Source: Anodontia alba
Taxonomy: Eukaryota; Mollusca; Bivalvia; Lucinida; Lucinidae
NCBI GenBank assembly: GCA_964016985.1
Contig: OZ024829.1
Location: 66,863,197-66,927,196, forward strand
Direction: 5' to 3'
DNA: 64,000 nt
How positions within the stretch are numbered: the stretch's first letter is position 1; every line of letters begins with the position of its first letter. Below are positions 1 through 10,537 of the stretch, one piece after another. Position numbers and translations under genes: made by a program. The notes under the pieces are model-generated. The model saw nothing but the letters and a program-made list of their open reading frames with translations. It did no database searches and was not told the DNA's origin.

Positions 1-608
1 AATCAGAAATCCAAGATGGCGGCCATCTTGAAAATCTATTTTTCCCTTCTTCTTCTGAACTGAAAGGCCAATCGAAACCTGATAGGAAGCATCGGGGTGA
101 CTTGTAGATGAAAAATAGCTCAAACCATTGCGATAGGGTATCCCGAATTGCGGCTATGGTGGTCATCTTGAAAATCTTGTTTTGAACTTTTTCTCCTGAA
201 CCGACTCAAAGTTCATTGAAAGTATCGAGGTGACTTGTAGATCAACAGTAGCTAAAATCATTCTGATTGAAAATCCAAGATAGCTGCCATCTTGTTTATG
301 TTTATTATATTTCCCTGCCACTGTGCTGTTTACATGTATTCATGATTCTTCAGAAACCAATTAGCCAATTGCCTCCAAATTTCACATTGATCCTACTGTT
401 GAAATGTGATTGAGAGTTTGTTCAAATGATCATGCTCCATTGACTGTCATGCCATATATAATATTCTTCTTCAAAATTAAGAACTGCTTAAAGGTTGATC
501 TTTTCATTAGCTGCGATGACAGGACTGGAAAAATATTGCATAACATCTGCATATCTGCAGTGGCTATGTCACTCAGGTGAGCGACCCGTGGCCCGTGGGC
601 CTCTTGTT
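1..608 (-). mobile_element. Helentron-like non-autonomous element, reverse orientation, partial (array C type)
   Basis: Positions 1-290 are about two reverse-complement units of the 145-bp array C also seen at 14.5-16 and 62-63.5 kb. Positions 290-608 match in reverse the first ~300 bases of the copy at 8213, ending CTCAGGTGAGCG, a GTGGCCCGTGGGCC hairpin and CTCTTGTT. The other end lies outside the window. In this orientation the terminal hairpin sits a few bases from the end, as in Helentrons of the DINE-1 type. No protein is encoded. Confidence 0.75.
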
Positions 609-1440
609 GTCTTTGTGTGTGTGTTCATTGTTCTCAAGGGTCATTCTTTTTATATTCTATTTTTCTCTGCCAGAAAGCAGGGACTTGCCAAGCAGAGACT
701 CATCTTCATTGAATAAGTAAAGAACTGATGGGAGAAGAGGTATTTCATTTGCATGTTGCCACTCTCACCAATGCTACACATCCTATGTCTCTTTACAAGG
801 CCAGACAAGAGACAAGCTCAACAGGATCTTCTTTTTATGCTGTTGCACAACAGGTCTTCTTTCCCTACTGGTGCTTAACATGGTCTTTTTTTCCTGCTGG
901 TGCTTAATGTGGTCTTTATTCTCTGTTGGTGCTTTACAATTTCCTACTTTAAAAATTTTGCCATGTCTACCAAGTAAAATGGTCACTGGTCATAAAACAC
1001 ATAAACTTGGTAGACAATTATCAAATGATTATAACTGCAAAATACGGTTCACATCACTTCACATATTATGAAGAAAATACATTTTAACAATTTTCCCATT
1101 TTCTATGGGACATTTCAGTTGTCACAGCAACCAAATAAAAAAAAAAGATCACCACAATTTTAGCTATTTTTAAACCCCACTACCCAAACAACATTCCTAC
1201 CAAATTTGGGACAAATCGCTTGAGCGGCTTTGGAGGAGTAGACTGATGGATGGACAGATGGAGGGACGCCGAGGGGCATAACATAATGTCCCATTTTTCA
1301 AATGGGAGTATAAAAAACTATTCAATATATTGAAACTTAATATGCTGATATAGGATGATGAGATTGACTTTTGAAAAAATTCCGAAAATTTTTCCAGCGT
1401 TATGGCCCTATGAATATTTGGGCACTTTAAGTTTGTAAGC
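609..1440. other. Unassigned AT-rich sequence with a repeat-element end
   Basis: No gene is visible. A ~33-bp motif (GGTCTTC/T, then TGCTGGTGCTTAA) is repeated imperfectly around 825-935. The stretch 1230-1315 (GGATGGACAGATGG, then GGGGCATAACATAATGTCCC) resembles the 3' ends of family D elements near 17.5, 19.1 and 54.8 kb, with a small hairpin CCCATTTTTCAAATGGG at about 1290. Family E follows directly. Confidence 0.4.
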
Positions 1441-2239
1441 AAGTATCTCGAAAAGCTAATGCCTTGAAACTTGACAGACTGATACCGAATGATGAATAGA
1501 TGACCTGTTTAACCTCTCAAAAAATTCATTTTTTTTTTCTTGTTGAAGCCCTTCAGAAATTTTGCTGTTTTAACATTCTAAGCAAGGTATCTCAAAAACT
1601 ATTGAAGTTATTGCCTTGAAACTTGATAGGCTGATAGGAGATGATAAGTAGATAACCTAATTAACTTTTGAAAATGTTCTGAAATTTTTTTCTTGATTTA
1701 TGGCCCTTTGAAACTATTAGCATTTTAATCTTATAAGCAAGATATTTCCGTAACTGTTTAAGCCTTGAAACATGATAAGCTGATACAGGTTTATGAGTAC
1801 ATTACCTGATTAACTTCTAAAAAATTCGGATTTTTTTCTTGAGTTTGTTTGTTTGATTTGGGCTTAACGTCGCTTTCAACCTTTTTCAGTCATATCGCGA
1901 CGGTGTCTGGATGTGGCAGGGAGCTCAATGCTCACTTTTAGAGTGCTGCCTCACTGAAATATCTCGCCCCAGACACTTTGACATGATATTCCACCCAGTC
2001 ACATTATACTGACACTGAGCTGACCAGTTCTAGCTCTACTTTCTTAATGCTGAGCGCCAAGCGAAAGAGCAGCTAGTACCATTTTTAAAGTCTTTGGTAT
2101 GACCCGGCCGGGGATCGAACCCGCAACCTCCCGGTCACAAAGCGGACGCTCTACCACTGAGCCACTGTGCCGGTTTTTTCTTGAGTTATGTCCCTTTAAA
2201 AATTTTGGCATTATAACCTTGTAAGCAAGATATCTCAAC
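1440..2239. repeat. Family E tandem repeat (~150 bp units), left half
   Basis: About four diverged units share the phrases GCAAGATATCTCAAAAAC, GCCTTGAAACTTGATAGGCTGATA, GATGATGAGTAGATGACCTGATTAAC and GAGTTATGGCCCTTTGAAA. The same family appears in reverse at 22.56-24.5 kb. The array is interrupted by a SINE (1846-2173) and then by the 10.7-kb foldback element. It resumes in register at 12974, which defines the empty site of that insertion. Confidence 0.75.
1846..2173 (-). mobile_element. tRNA-derived SINE with 14-bp target duplication
   Basis: Read on the minus strand from 2173, the element begins with a tRNA-like head. It has an A box (TGGCTCAGTGGTAGAGC, about 2165-2149) and a B box (GGTTCGATCCC, about 2120-2110), the internal RNA polymerase III promoter of tRNA-type SINEs. 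Its far end carries a TTTAACGTCGC-like block and a CAAA-rich tail near 1846-1860. The 14-base sequence TTTTTTCTTGAGTT occurs at 1832-1845 and again at 2174-2187, a clear target-site duplication. Removing the insert restores a normal family E unit. It needs LINE machinery in trans and encodes no protein. The conserved non-tRNA block resembles the shared domains described for mollusc SINEs; that link is from memory. Confidence 0.9.
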
Positions 2240-2248
2240 ATCTATTTA

Positions 2249-2435
2249 CATATACTGCACAAAAACCACGCAGGTTTTCTTTGGGCACGTTTTTTTCTCC
2301 GTAACAGAAACAGATGTAACAATTAAAATATATAAGAAATACTCTAAAATGGACAGAAAAAGAATGAAACAAATGTAACAGACCAATAGCAATTCTCACT
2401 GATGGTCTGTTTCATTCGTTTCATTCGTTACGAAA
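2249..2435 (+). repeat. Outer terminal inverted repeat of the foldback element, left
   Basis: Unique outer part of the left arm, pairing with 12785-12964. The two copies share TCTCCGTAACAGAAACAG, AATACTCTAAAATGGAC and CTCACTGATGGTCTGTTTC, with only scattered substitutions. It contains several TGTAAC/TGAAAC words like those of the adjoining satellite, and an internal inverted pair (GAATGAAACAAATG...GTCTGTTTCATTCG). Confidence 0.85.
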
Positions 2436-5400
2436 CAGGATGTAACAGTGCAAAAGACTTGTTCAAAGCTCGATACGAAACATGGTGAAACGGAATGAAA
2501 CGATGAAATGTACATCTTTTTTTTTATAAACCCATTTCTGTTTCGTAACAAATGAAACGATTAAGATATATAGGAAAAACTCTGAAACAGGATGTAACAG
2601 ACCAAAAGACTTGTTCAAAGCTCGTTACGAAACAGGGTGAAACGAAATGTAACGATGAAACATACATCTTTTTTTTTTTTATAAACCCATTCCTGTTTCG
2701 TAACAAATGAAACGATTAAGATATATAGGAAAAACTCTGAAACAGGATGTAACAGACCAAAAGACTTCTTCAAAGCTCGTTACGAAACAGGGTGTAACGA
2801 AATGAAACAATGAAACATCATCTTTTTTTTTTTTTATAAACCCATTTCTGTTTCGTAACAAATGAAACGATTAAGATATATAGGAAAAACTCTGAAACAG
2901 GATGTAACAGACCAAAAGACTTGTTCAAAGCTCGTTACGAAACAGGGTGTAACGAAATGTAACAATGAAACATCATCTTTTTTTTTTTATAAACCCATTT
3001 CTGTTTCGTAACAAATGAAACGATTAAGATATATAGGAAAAACTCTGAAACAGGATGTAACAGTCCAAAAGAATTGTTCAAAGCTCGTTACGAAACAGGG
3101 TGTAACGAAATGTAACAATGAAACATCATCTTTTTTTTTTTTTTATAAACCCATTTCTGTTTCGTAACAAATGAAACGATTAAGATATATAGGAAAAACT
3201 CTGAAACAGGATGTAACAGACCAAAAGACTTGTTCAAAGCTCGTTACAAAACAGGGTGTAACGAAATGTAACAATGAAACATCATCTTTTTTTTTTTTTA
3301 TAAACCCATTTCTGTTTCGTAACAAATGAAACGATTAAGATATATAGGAAAAACTCTGAAACAGGATGTAACAGTCCAAAAGAATTGTTCAAAGCTCGTT
3401 ACGAAACAGGGTGAAACGAAATGTAACAATGAACAATGAAACATCATCTTTTTTTTTTTTATAAACCCATTTCTGTTTCGTAACAAATGAAACGATTAAG
3501 ATATATAGGAAAAACTCTGAAACAGGATGTAACAGTCCAAAAGAATTGTTCAAAGCTCGTTACGAAACAGGGTGTAACGAAATGTAACAATGAAACATCA
3601 TTTTTTTTTTTTTTTTTAAACCCATTTCTGTTTCGTAACAAATGAAACGATTAAGATATATAGGAAAAACTCTGAAACAGGATGTAACAGACCAAAAGAC
3701 TTGTTCAAAGCTCGTTACGAAACAAGGTGAAACAAAATGTAACGATGAAACATCAGCTTTTTTTTTTTTTTATAAACCCATTTCTGTTTCGTAACAAATG
3801 AAACGATTAAGATATATAGGAAAAACTCTGAAACAGGATGTAACAGACCAAAAGACTTGTTCAAAGCTCGTTTCGAAACAGGGTGTAACGAAATGTAACA
3901 ATGAAACATCATCTTTTTTTTTTTTTTTATAAACCCATTTCTGTTTCGTAACAAATGAAACGATTAAGATATATAGGAAAAACTCTGAAACAGGATGTAA
4001 CAGTCCAAAAGAATTGTTCAAAGCTCGTTACGAAACAGGGTGAAACGAAATGTAACAATGAAACATCATCTTTTTTTTTTTTTATAAACCCATTTCTGTT
4101 TCGTAACAAATGAAACGATTAAGATATATAGGAAAAACTCTGAAACAGGATGTAACAGTCCAAAAGAATTGTTCAAAGCTCGTTACGAAACAGGGTGTAA
4201 CGAAATGTAACAATGAAACATCATTTTTTTTTTTTTTTTAAACCCATTTCTGTTTCGTAACAAATGAAACGATTAAGATATATAGGAAAAACTCTGAAAC
4301 AGGATGTAACAGACCAAAAGACTTGTTCAAAGCTCGTTACGAAACAGGGTGAAACGAAATGTAACGATGAAACATACATTTTTTTTTTTTTATAAACCCA
4401 TCCTGTTTCGTAACAAATGAAACGATTAAGATATATAGGAAAAACTCTGAAACAGGATGTAACAGACCAAAAGACTTGTTCAAAGCTCGTTACGAAACAG
4501 GGTGTTACGAAATGTAACAATGAAACATCATCTTTTTTTTTTTTTATAAACCCATTTCTGTTTCGTAACAAATGAAACGATTAAGATATATAGGAAAAAC
4601 TCTGAAACAGGATGTAACAGACCAAAAGACTTCTTCAAAGCTCGTTACGAAACAGGGTGTAACGAAATGTAACAATGAAACATCATCTTTTTTTTTTTTT
4701 ATAAACCCATTTCTGTTTCGTAACAAATGAAACGATTAAGATATATAGGAAAAACTCTGAAACAGGATGTAACAGTCCAAAAGAATTGTTCAAAGCTCGT
4801 TACGAAACAGGGTGTAACGAAATGTAACAATGAAACATCATTTTTTTTTTTTTTTATAAACCCATTTCTGTTTCGTAACAAATGAAACGATTAAGATATA
4901 TAGGAAAAACTCTGAAACAGGATGTAACAGTCCAAAAGAATTGTTCAAAGCTCGTTACGAAACAGGGTGAAACGAAATGTAACGATGAAACATACATTTT
5001 TTTTTTTTTATAAACCCATCCTGTTTCGTAACAAATGAAACGATTAAGATATATAGGAAAAACTCTGAAACAGGATGTAACAGACCAAAAGACTTGTTCA
5101 AAGCTCGTTACGAAACAGGGTGTTACGAAATGTAACAATGAAACATCATCTTTTTTTTTTTTTATAAACCCATTTCTGTTTCGTAACAAATGAAACGATT
5201 AAGATATATAGGAAAAACTCTGAAACAGGATGTAACAGACCAAAAGACTTGTTCAAAGCTCGTTACGAAACTGGGTGTAACGAAATGTAACAATGAAACA
5301 TCATCTTTTTTTTTTTTTATAAACCCATTTCTGTTTCGTAACAAATGAAACGATTAAGATATATAGGAAAAACTCTGAAACAGGATGTAACAGACCAAAA

Positions 5401-5794
5401 GACTTCTTCAAAGCTCGTTACGAAACAGGGTGTAACGAAATGTAACAATGAAACATCATCTTTTGTTTTTTTTATAAACCCATTTCTGTTTCGTAACAAA
5501 TGAAACGATTAAGATATATAGGAAAAACTCTGAAACAGGATGTAACAGACCAAAAGACTTGTTCAAAGCTCGTTACGAAACAGGGTGTAAAGAAATGTAA
5601 CAATGAAACATCATCTTTTTTTTTTTTTATAAACCCATTTCTGTTTCGTAACAAATGAAACGATTAAGATATATAGGAAAAACTCTGAAACAGGATGTAA
5701 CAGACCAAAAGAATTGTTCAAAGCTCGTTACGAAACAGGGTGTAACGAAATGTAACAATGAAACATCATCTTTTTTTTTTTTATAAACCCATTT
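2436..5794 (-). repeat. 155-bp satellite array, left arm (about 21-22 units)
   Basis: Units recur every 155 bases (range about 152-161, mainly from T-tract length changes). Each has a T-tract, TAAACCCATTTCTGTTTCG, TAACAAATGAAACGATTAAG, ATATATAGGAAAAACTCTG, AAACAGGATGTAACAG, TTGTTCAAAGCTCGTTACG and a tail of alternating TGTAAC/TGAAAC words. Diagnostic variants (GACCAAAAGACTTG, GTCCAAAAGAATTG, GACTTC) alternate along the array. A marker unit with CCCATCCTG recurs at about 4397 and 5016, four units apart, suggesting a higher-order duplication. The 60-116 residue ORFs on the minus strand are repeat artefacts. Confidence 0.95.
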
Positions 5795-7482
5795 AATTTC
5801 CTTTTCAAACCTGTTGGGATAAGGATTAGTGGTCTTTAAGGACCGTTGACACTGTTGGCCTTTACGATAGGTTTGAAAATATATAAAAGAGTTTCATTTT
5901 TTTTTAGTGTGACAGATGAACAGCACACAGACTGTCACACTGACATACGGATACAAACCGTATGACAGAGGTTAAAACAATATGCCCTGGAGTTACTTTT
6001 ACATATTTATGTGAGAATTACTCATTATCCACTGGCCCCAGACTCCCCTCCTCAACTGGTCAAACTGGACATTAATTTTGAACGAGAATTTAGGCAAATG
6101 ATATGTTGTGCCATCAAATATCATCACAGTAGCCTTTACAGTCCTTGGGAAACTAATATTAGAGCAATTGCCCAGAGGGTCACAAATATTCCCAGCAGGT
6201 GCCATTTCTTAATTATAACAATATTTTAAAGTTTACGACAGTGATATAGGGCAAGATATAGTTCACAATGTCAGTCTCTGAGTGACATGGATCTATCATC
6301 CCAAGTACAACTTTCCTGGAGTAAATAGTCTTCAAGACATGCAGCAAATTTACCAGATCATAAAATGTAAGTCTCTGACCTACATGTACATGAGAAGTTA
6401 ATATGAGGTCACACTGATCCATTATACCAACTATGATCTTAATCCATTAAATAATCTAAGGATAGTATGCAACATCACAAGACCATGAAATATATGTCAT
6501 ACTGATTTATTTTATATTTACTTTGAGGTGAAGGTTTGGATGACAATGTGTCATTTCATGAAAATATGACAATTCAGTATTAATTAGTGGGAGATACAAG
6601 ACAAAGGGCTATGAAATATAGGTCACATAATCCCAAAGTATGATAGAAATACATGAAAGTGTCTTCCAGATGTAACAGAAAATCCCTGGACTATGAAATA
6701 TAGGTCACAGTGACCTACATTTACTTTTAGGTCAACTGTTAGATCATACTTATTCAAAATCCAAAGTAATGATGTTCATACATCAAATAACATTCAAGAT
6801 ATGAGGCAAAATTACTGCCTCATGAAATATAAGTCAAGATCACCTACATTTGTTAACCGTCAATTGTAGTGTCACATAGAACCAATATTCCAAGTATCGC
6901 ATTAATCCATGATATAGGCTTGAAATAAAAGGAAAAATTGCTGGAGCATGAAAATATGATCACAATGACCTTGACGCAATTACACTGAATGTTGATGTGA
7001 AAAACATGTCTGATGCCCATTCTTCATTATTAAGAGATTGTTTGTATAAACAAACAGCAATTGTTACTTAATTTTGGTGTCCTAGATTTTGACTTCTAGC
7101 ACCCTTCTTTAAGAAGTTGTTTGTATCAACAAACTGCATCATACTTCTATATTGAGGCATTAATCCATGAAATAGGCTTCAAAATATAACGCAAAATCAC
7201 TGAAGCATGAAAATAAGATCACAATGACCTTGACCTTATTACACTGAATGTGGATGTGATAAACATGTCTGATGCCCATCCTTCTTTATTAAGAGATTGT
7301 TTGTATAAACAAACAGTAATATACTAATTACTTAATTTGGGTGTCCTAGATTTTGACTTCTAACCCCGCCCTGGGGCATGACCCAGGGGTTCATAGATGT
7401 AGAATGGAAGAGAACCCTCCCAGGTATCCCATACCAAATATGAAAAGATTTTGATCAGTGGCTGCAGAGTCATAAGTAATCA
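5795..7482. other. Central non-satellite core of the foldback element
   Basis: No transposase or other protein is recognisable. Two small hairpins occur near 5919-5965 (GTGTGACAG with CTGTCACAC, and CATACGG with CCGTATG). The segment 6400-6950 contains diverged ~120-130 bp repeats built around CATGAAATATAGGTCACA. A ~200-bp direct duplication at 6920-7100 and 7160-7365 shares CATGTCTGATGCCCAT and GAGATTGTTTGTATAAAC. This core is what separates the two inverted arms. Confidence 0.6.
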
Positions 7483-8212
7483 CCCTGTTTCGTAACGAGC
7501 TTTGAAGAAGTCTTTTGGTCTGTTACATACTGTTTCAGAGTTTTTCCTATATATCTTAATCGTTTCATTTGTTACGAAACAGAAATGGGTTGATAAAAAA
7601 AAAAAAAGATGATGTTTCATTGTTACATTTCGTTACACCCTGTTTCGTAACGAGCTTTGAAGAAGTCTTTTGGTCTGTTACATCCTGTTTCAGAGTTTTT
7701 CCTATATATCTTAATCGTTTCATTTGTTACGAAACAGAAATGGGTTTATAAAAAAAAAAGATGTACGTTTCATCGTTTCATTCCGTTTCACCATGTTTCG
7801 TAACGAGCTTTGAACAAGTCTTTTGCACTGTTACATCCTGTTTCAGAGTTTTTCCTATATATCTTAATCGTTTCATTTGTTACGAAACAGAAATGGGTTG
7901 ATAAAAAAAAAAAAGATGATGTTTCATTGTTACATTTCGTTACACCCTGTTTCGTAACGAGCTTTGAACAAGTCTTTTGGTCTGTTACATCCTGTTTCAG
8001 AGTTTTTCCTATATATCTTAATCGTTTCATTTGTTACGAAACAGAAATGGGTTTATAAAAAAAAAAATTGTATGTTTCATCGTTTCATTTCGTTTCACTC
8101 TGTTTCGTAACGAGCATATTTCAGATTGTTTGGTCTGTTACATCCTGTTTCAGAGTTTTCCCTATATATTTTAATCGTTTCATTTGTTACGAAACAGAAA
8201 TGGGTTTATAAA
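7483..8212 (+). repeat. 155-bp satellite array, right arm, inner part
   Basis: About 4.7 units of the satellite in the orientation opposite to 2436-5794. The array starts within a unit at CACCCTGTTTCGTAACGAGC and stops at the A-tract of a unit, where the Helentron-like element is inserted. It includes a unit subtype with GAGCATATTTCAGATTGTTTGG (about 8113) that I did not find in the left arm. Confidence 0.95.
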
Positions 8213-10537
8213 ACAAGAGGCCCACGGGCCACGATTCGCTCACCTGAGTGACATAGCCACTGCAGACATGCAGATGTTATGCAACATTTATCCAATCCTA
8301 TCATCGCAACTAATGAAAATATCATCATTTGAGCAGTTCTTAGTTTTGAAGAAGAATATATGGGCCTGACAGTCAATGGAGCATGATCATGAATAAACTA
8401 TCAATCACATTTCAACAGAAGGATCAATGTGAAATTTGGTGGAAAGTGGTTTCTGAAGAATCGTGATTTTATACATGTAAACAGCACAGTGGCAGGGACA
8501 TATTATAAATATAAATCAGATGATGGCCATCTTAGATTTCCAATCAGAACAATTTTAACTACTGTTGATCTACAAGTCACTTTGATACTTTCAATATAAA
8601 TGTATATGGCCCACACAAATAGGGAAGCAAATTTGACCTTGGAGGTAAAAAGGTCAAATGTCAACATAAACCATCATTGGAGCAATTTTGGTAGATCTCC
8701 TGTCCCCAATAATTTGTGCAAAGATTAGGACCCAGGGCTTATTTGGTTATGGAGAAGAAGATTTTTAAAGGTTTTTACCATATATTGGCATGGCAGCCAT
8801 TTTGATCAATGGACCATACCCATTTTAGCAATCTTTCATTCTCCTGCCCACGGAGGCTCCGCATGAAATTTGAGCAACACTGGCCCGGAGGCTTCAGAGG
8901 AAAAGCCATTTGAAATTATTAACATTTTTTCCATACAAATGTATGGCGCCCATACAAATGCATACAGAAGCAAACTTGACCTCGCCGTAAAAAGGTTAAA
9001 TGTCAATGTATGACAATTACATGTATTTTAGCAACTTTGGTAGACCGCCCGTTCCAGATGATATATGCAAAGATTCAGCCACAAGCCATCCTCGGTTTTG
9101 GAGAATAAGATTTTTAAATGTTTTTTCCCATGCAAATGCATAAGGAAGCAACTTGACCTTGCCGTAAAAAGGTCAAATGTCAATGTATGACCATAATTTT
9201 AGCAACTTTGGCAGACCCCCTGTCCCCGATGATTTATGCAAATATTCAGCCCCAAAGCATCCTCTGTTCTAGAGAAGAAGATTTATAAAGGTTTTTACCA
9301 TATATGGGTATGGCGCCCATCTTGGTCAATGAACCGTGACCATTTTAGCAATCTTTTGTTCCCCCTACCTAAGGAGGCTCCATATGAAATTTGAGCAAAA
9401 TTGGCCCAGAGGCTCCAGAGAAGAAGTTGTTTGAAATTCTGAACATTTTTCCCATACAAAAGCATAAGGAAGCAAAATTGACCTTAACGTAAAAAGGTCA
9501 AATGTCAATGTACGACCATTATTTTAGCAATTATGGTAGCCCTCTTGTTCCCGAAGATATATGCAAAGATTCAGCCATAAGGCATGCTCAGTTTTGGAAA
9601 AGAAGATTTTTAAAGGTTTTTCCCATACAAATGCACAGGGAAGCAAACTTGACCTTGCCGTAAAAAGGTCAAACGTCAACGTACGATAATTCTTTTAGCA
9701 ATGTTGGTAGATCTCCCGTCCTCGATGATTCCTGCCAAGGTTCAGCCCAAAGGCATTCTCGGTTCTGAAGGAGAAGATTTTTAAAGGTTTTTACCATATA
9801 TGGGTGTGGCGGCCATCTTGGTCAACGGACCGTGACCATTTTAGCAATTTTTTGTTCCCCCACCCTGAGGAGGCTCCATATGAAATTTGAGCAAAATTGG
9901 CCCAGAGGCTCCAGAGGAGAAGTTGTTTGAAATTCTGAACATTTTCCCATACAAATACATAAGGAAGCAAAATTGACCTTAACGTGAAAAGGTCAAATGC
10001 CAATCTATGACCATTATTTTAGCAATTTTGGTAGCTCTCCTGTTCCCAAAGATATATGCAAAGATTCAGCCATAAGGCATGCTCGGTTTTGGAGAAAAAG
10101 ATTTTTAAAGGTTTTTCCCATACAAATGCATAGGGAAGCAAACTTGACCTTGCCGTAAAAAGGTCAAACGTCAACGTACGACAATTCTTTTAGCAATTTT
10201 GGTAGACCTCCCGTCCCCGATGATTCCTGTAAAGGTTCAGCCCCAAGGCGTTCTCGGTTCTGGAGAAGAAGATTTTTAAAGGTTTTTACCTTATATGGGC
10301 GTGGCAGCCATCTTGGTTAACGGACCGCGACCATTTTAGCAATTTTTCGTTCCCTCACCCTAAGGAGGTTCCATATGAAATTTGAGCAAAATTGGCTCAG
10401 CGGTTTCAGAGGAGAAGTCGTTTGAAAATGTTAACGGACGGACGCACGGACGGACGGACGCATGGACGGACGGACGGACGGACGACGGACGAAAAGTGAT
10501 CACAATAGCTCATCCTGAGCAGAGCTCAGGTGAGCTA
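8213..10537 (+). mobile_element. Helentron-like non-autonomous element (type G) inserted in the satellite
   Basis: Starts ACAAGAGGCCCACGGGCC (a GGCCC/GGGCC hairpin) followed by CGCTCACCTGAG. Ends with the hairpin CTGAGC-AGA-GCTCAG, then GTGAGCTA. The interior holds about four diverged ~450-bp units containing GACCTTGCCGTAAAAAGGTC, TTTTAGCAATTTTGGTAGA, GAGAAGAAGATTTTTAAAGG and CATATGAAATTTGAGCAAAA. A GGAC-rich simple repeat (10434-10490) precedes the end. Flanks are TTTATAAA and the A-tract of one satellite unit, so the empty site can be read, and no target duplication is needed. No protein coding is visible. Confidence 0.85.
10434..10492 (+). repeat. GGACGGAC simple repeat
   Basis: A degenerate GGAC/CGGA tetranucleotide tract just upstream of the element terminus. 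Similar GACGGACGAC tracts precede the same terminus in other copies (about 15995-16030, 36474-36492, 45300-45320, 63600-63660), so it is a regular component of this element class. Confidence 0.8.

Noticed and set aside
2100..2173. A genuine tRNA gene
   Set aside because: The tRNA-like head is directly fused to a SINE body, flanked by a 14-bp target duplication, and shows substitutions in the arms. It is a SINE promoter, not a functional tRNA gene.
2524..5654. Many 60-116 residue minus-strand ORFs beginning MLRNRNGF
   Set aside because: They repeat with the 155-bp satellite, open at the same point of each unit and end in the A-tract of the next. They overlap each other in different frames and show no selection for a protein.
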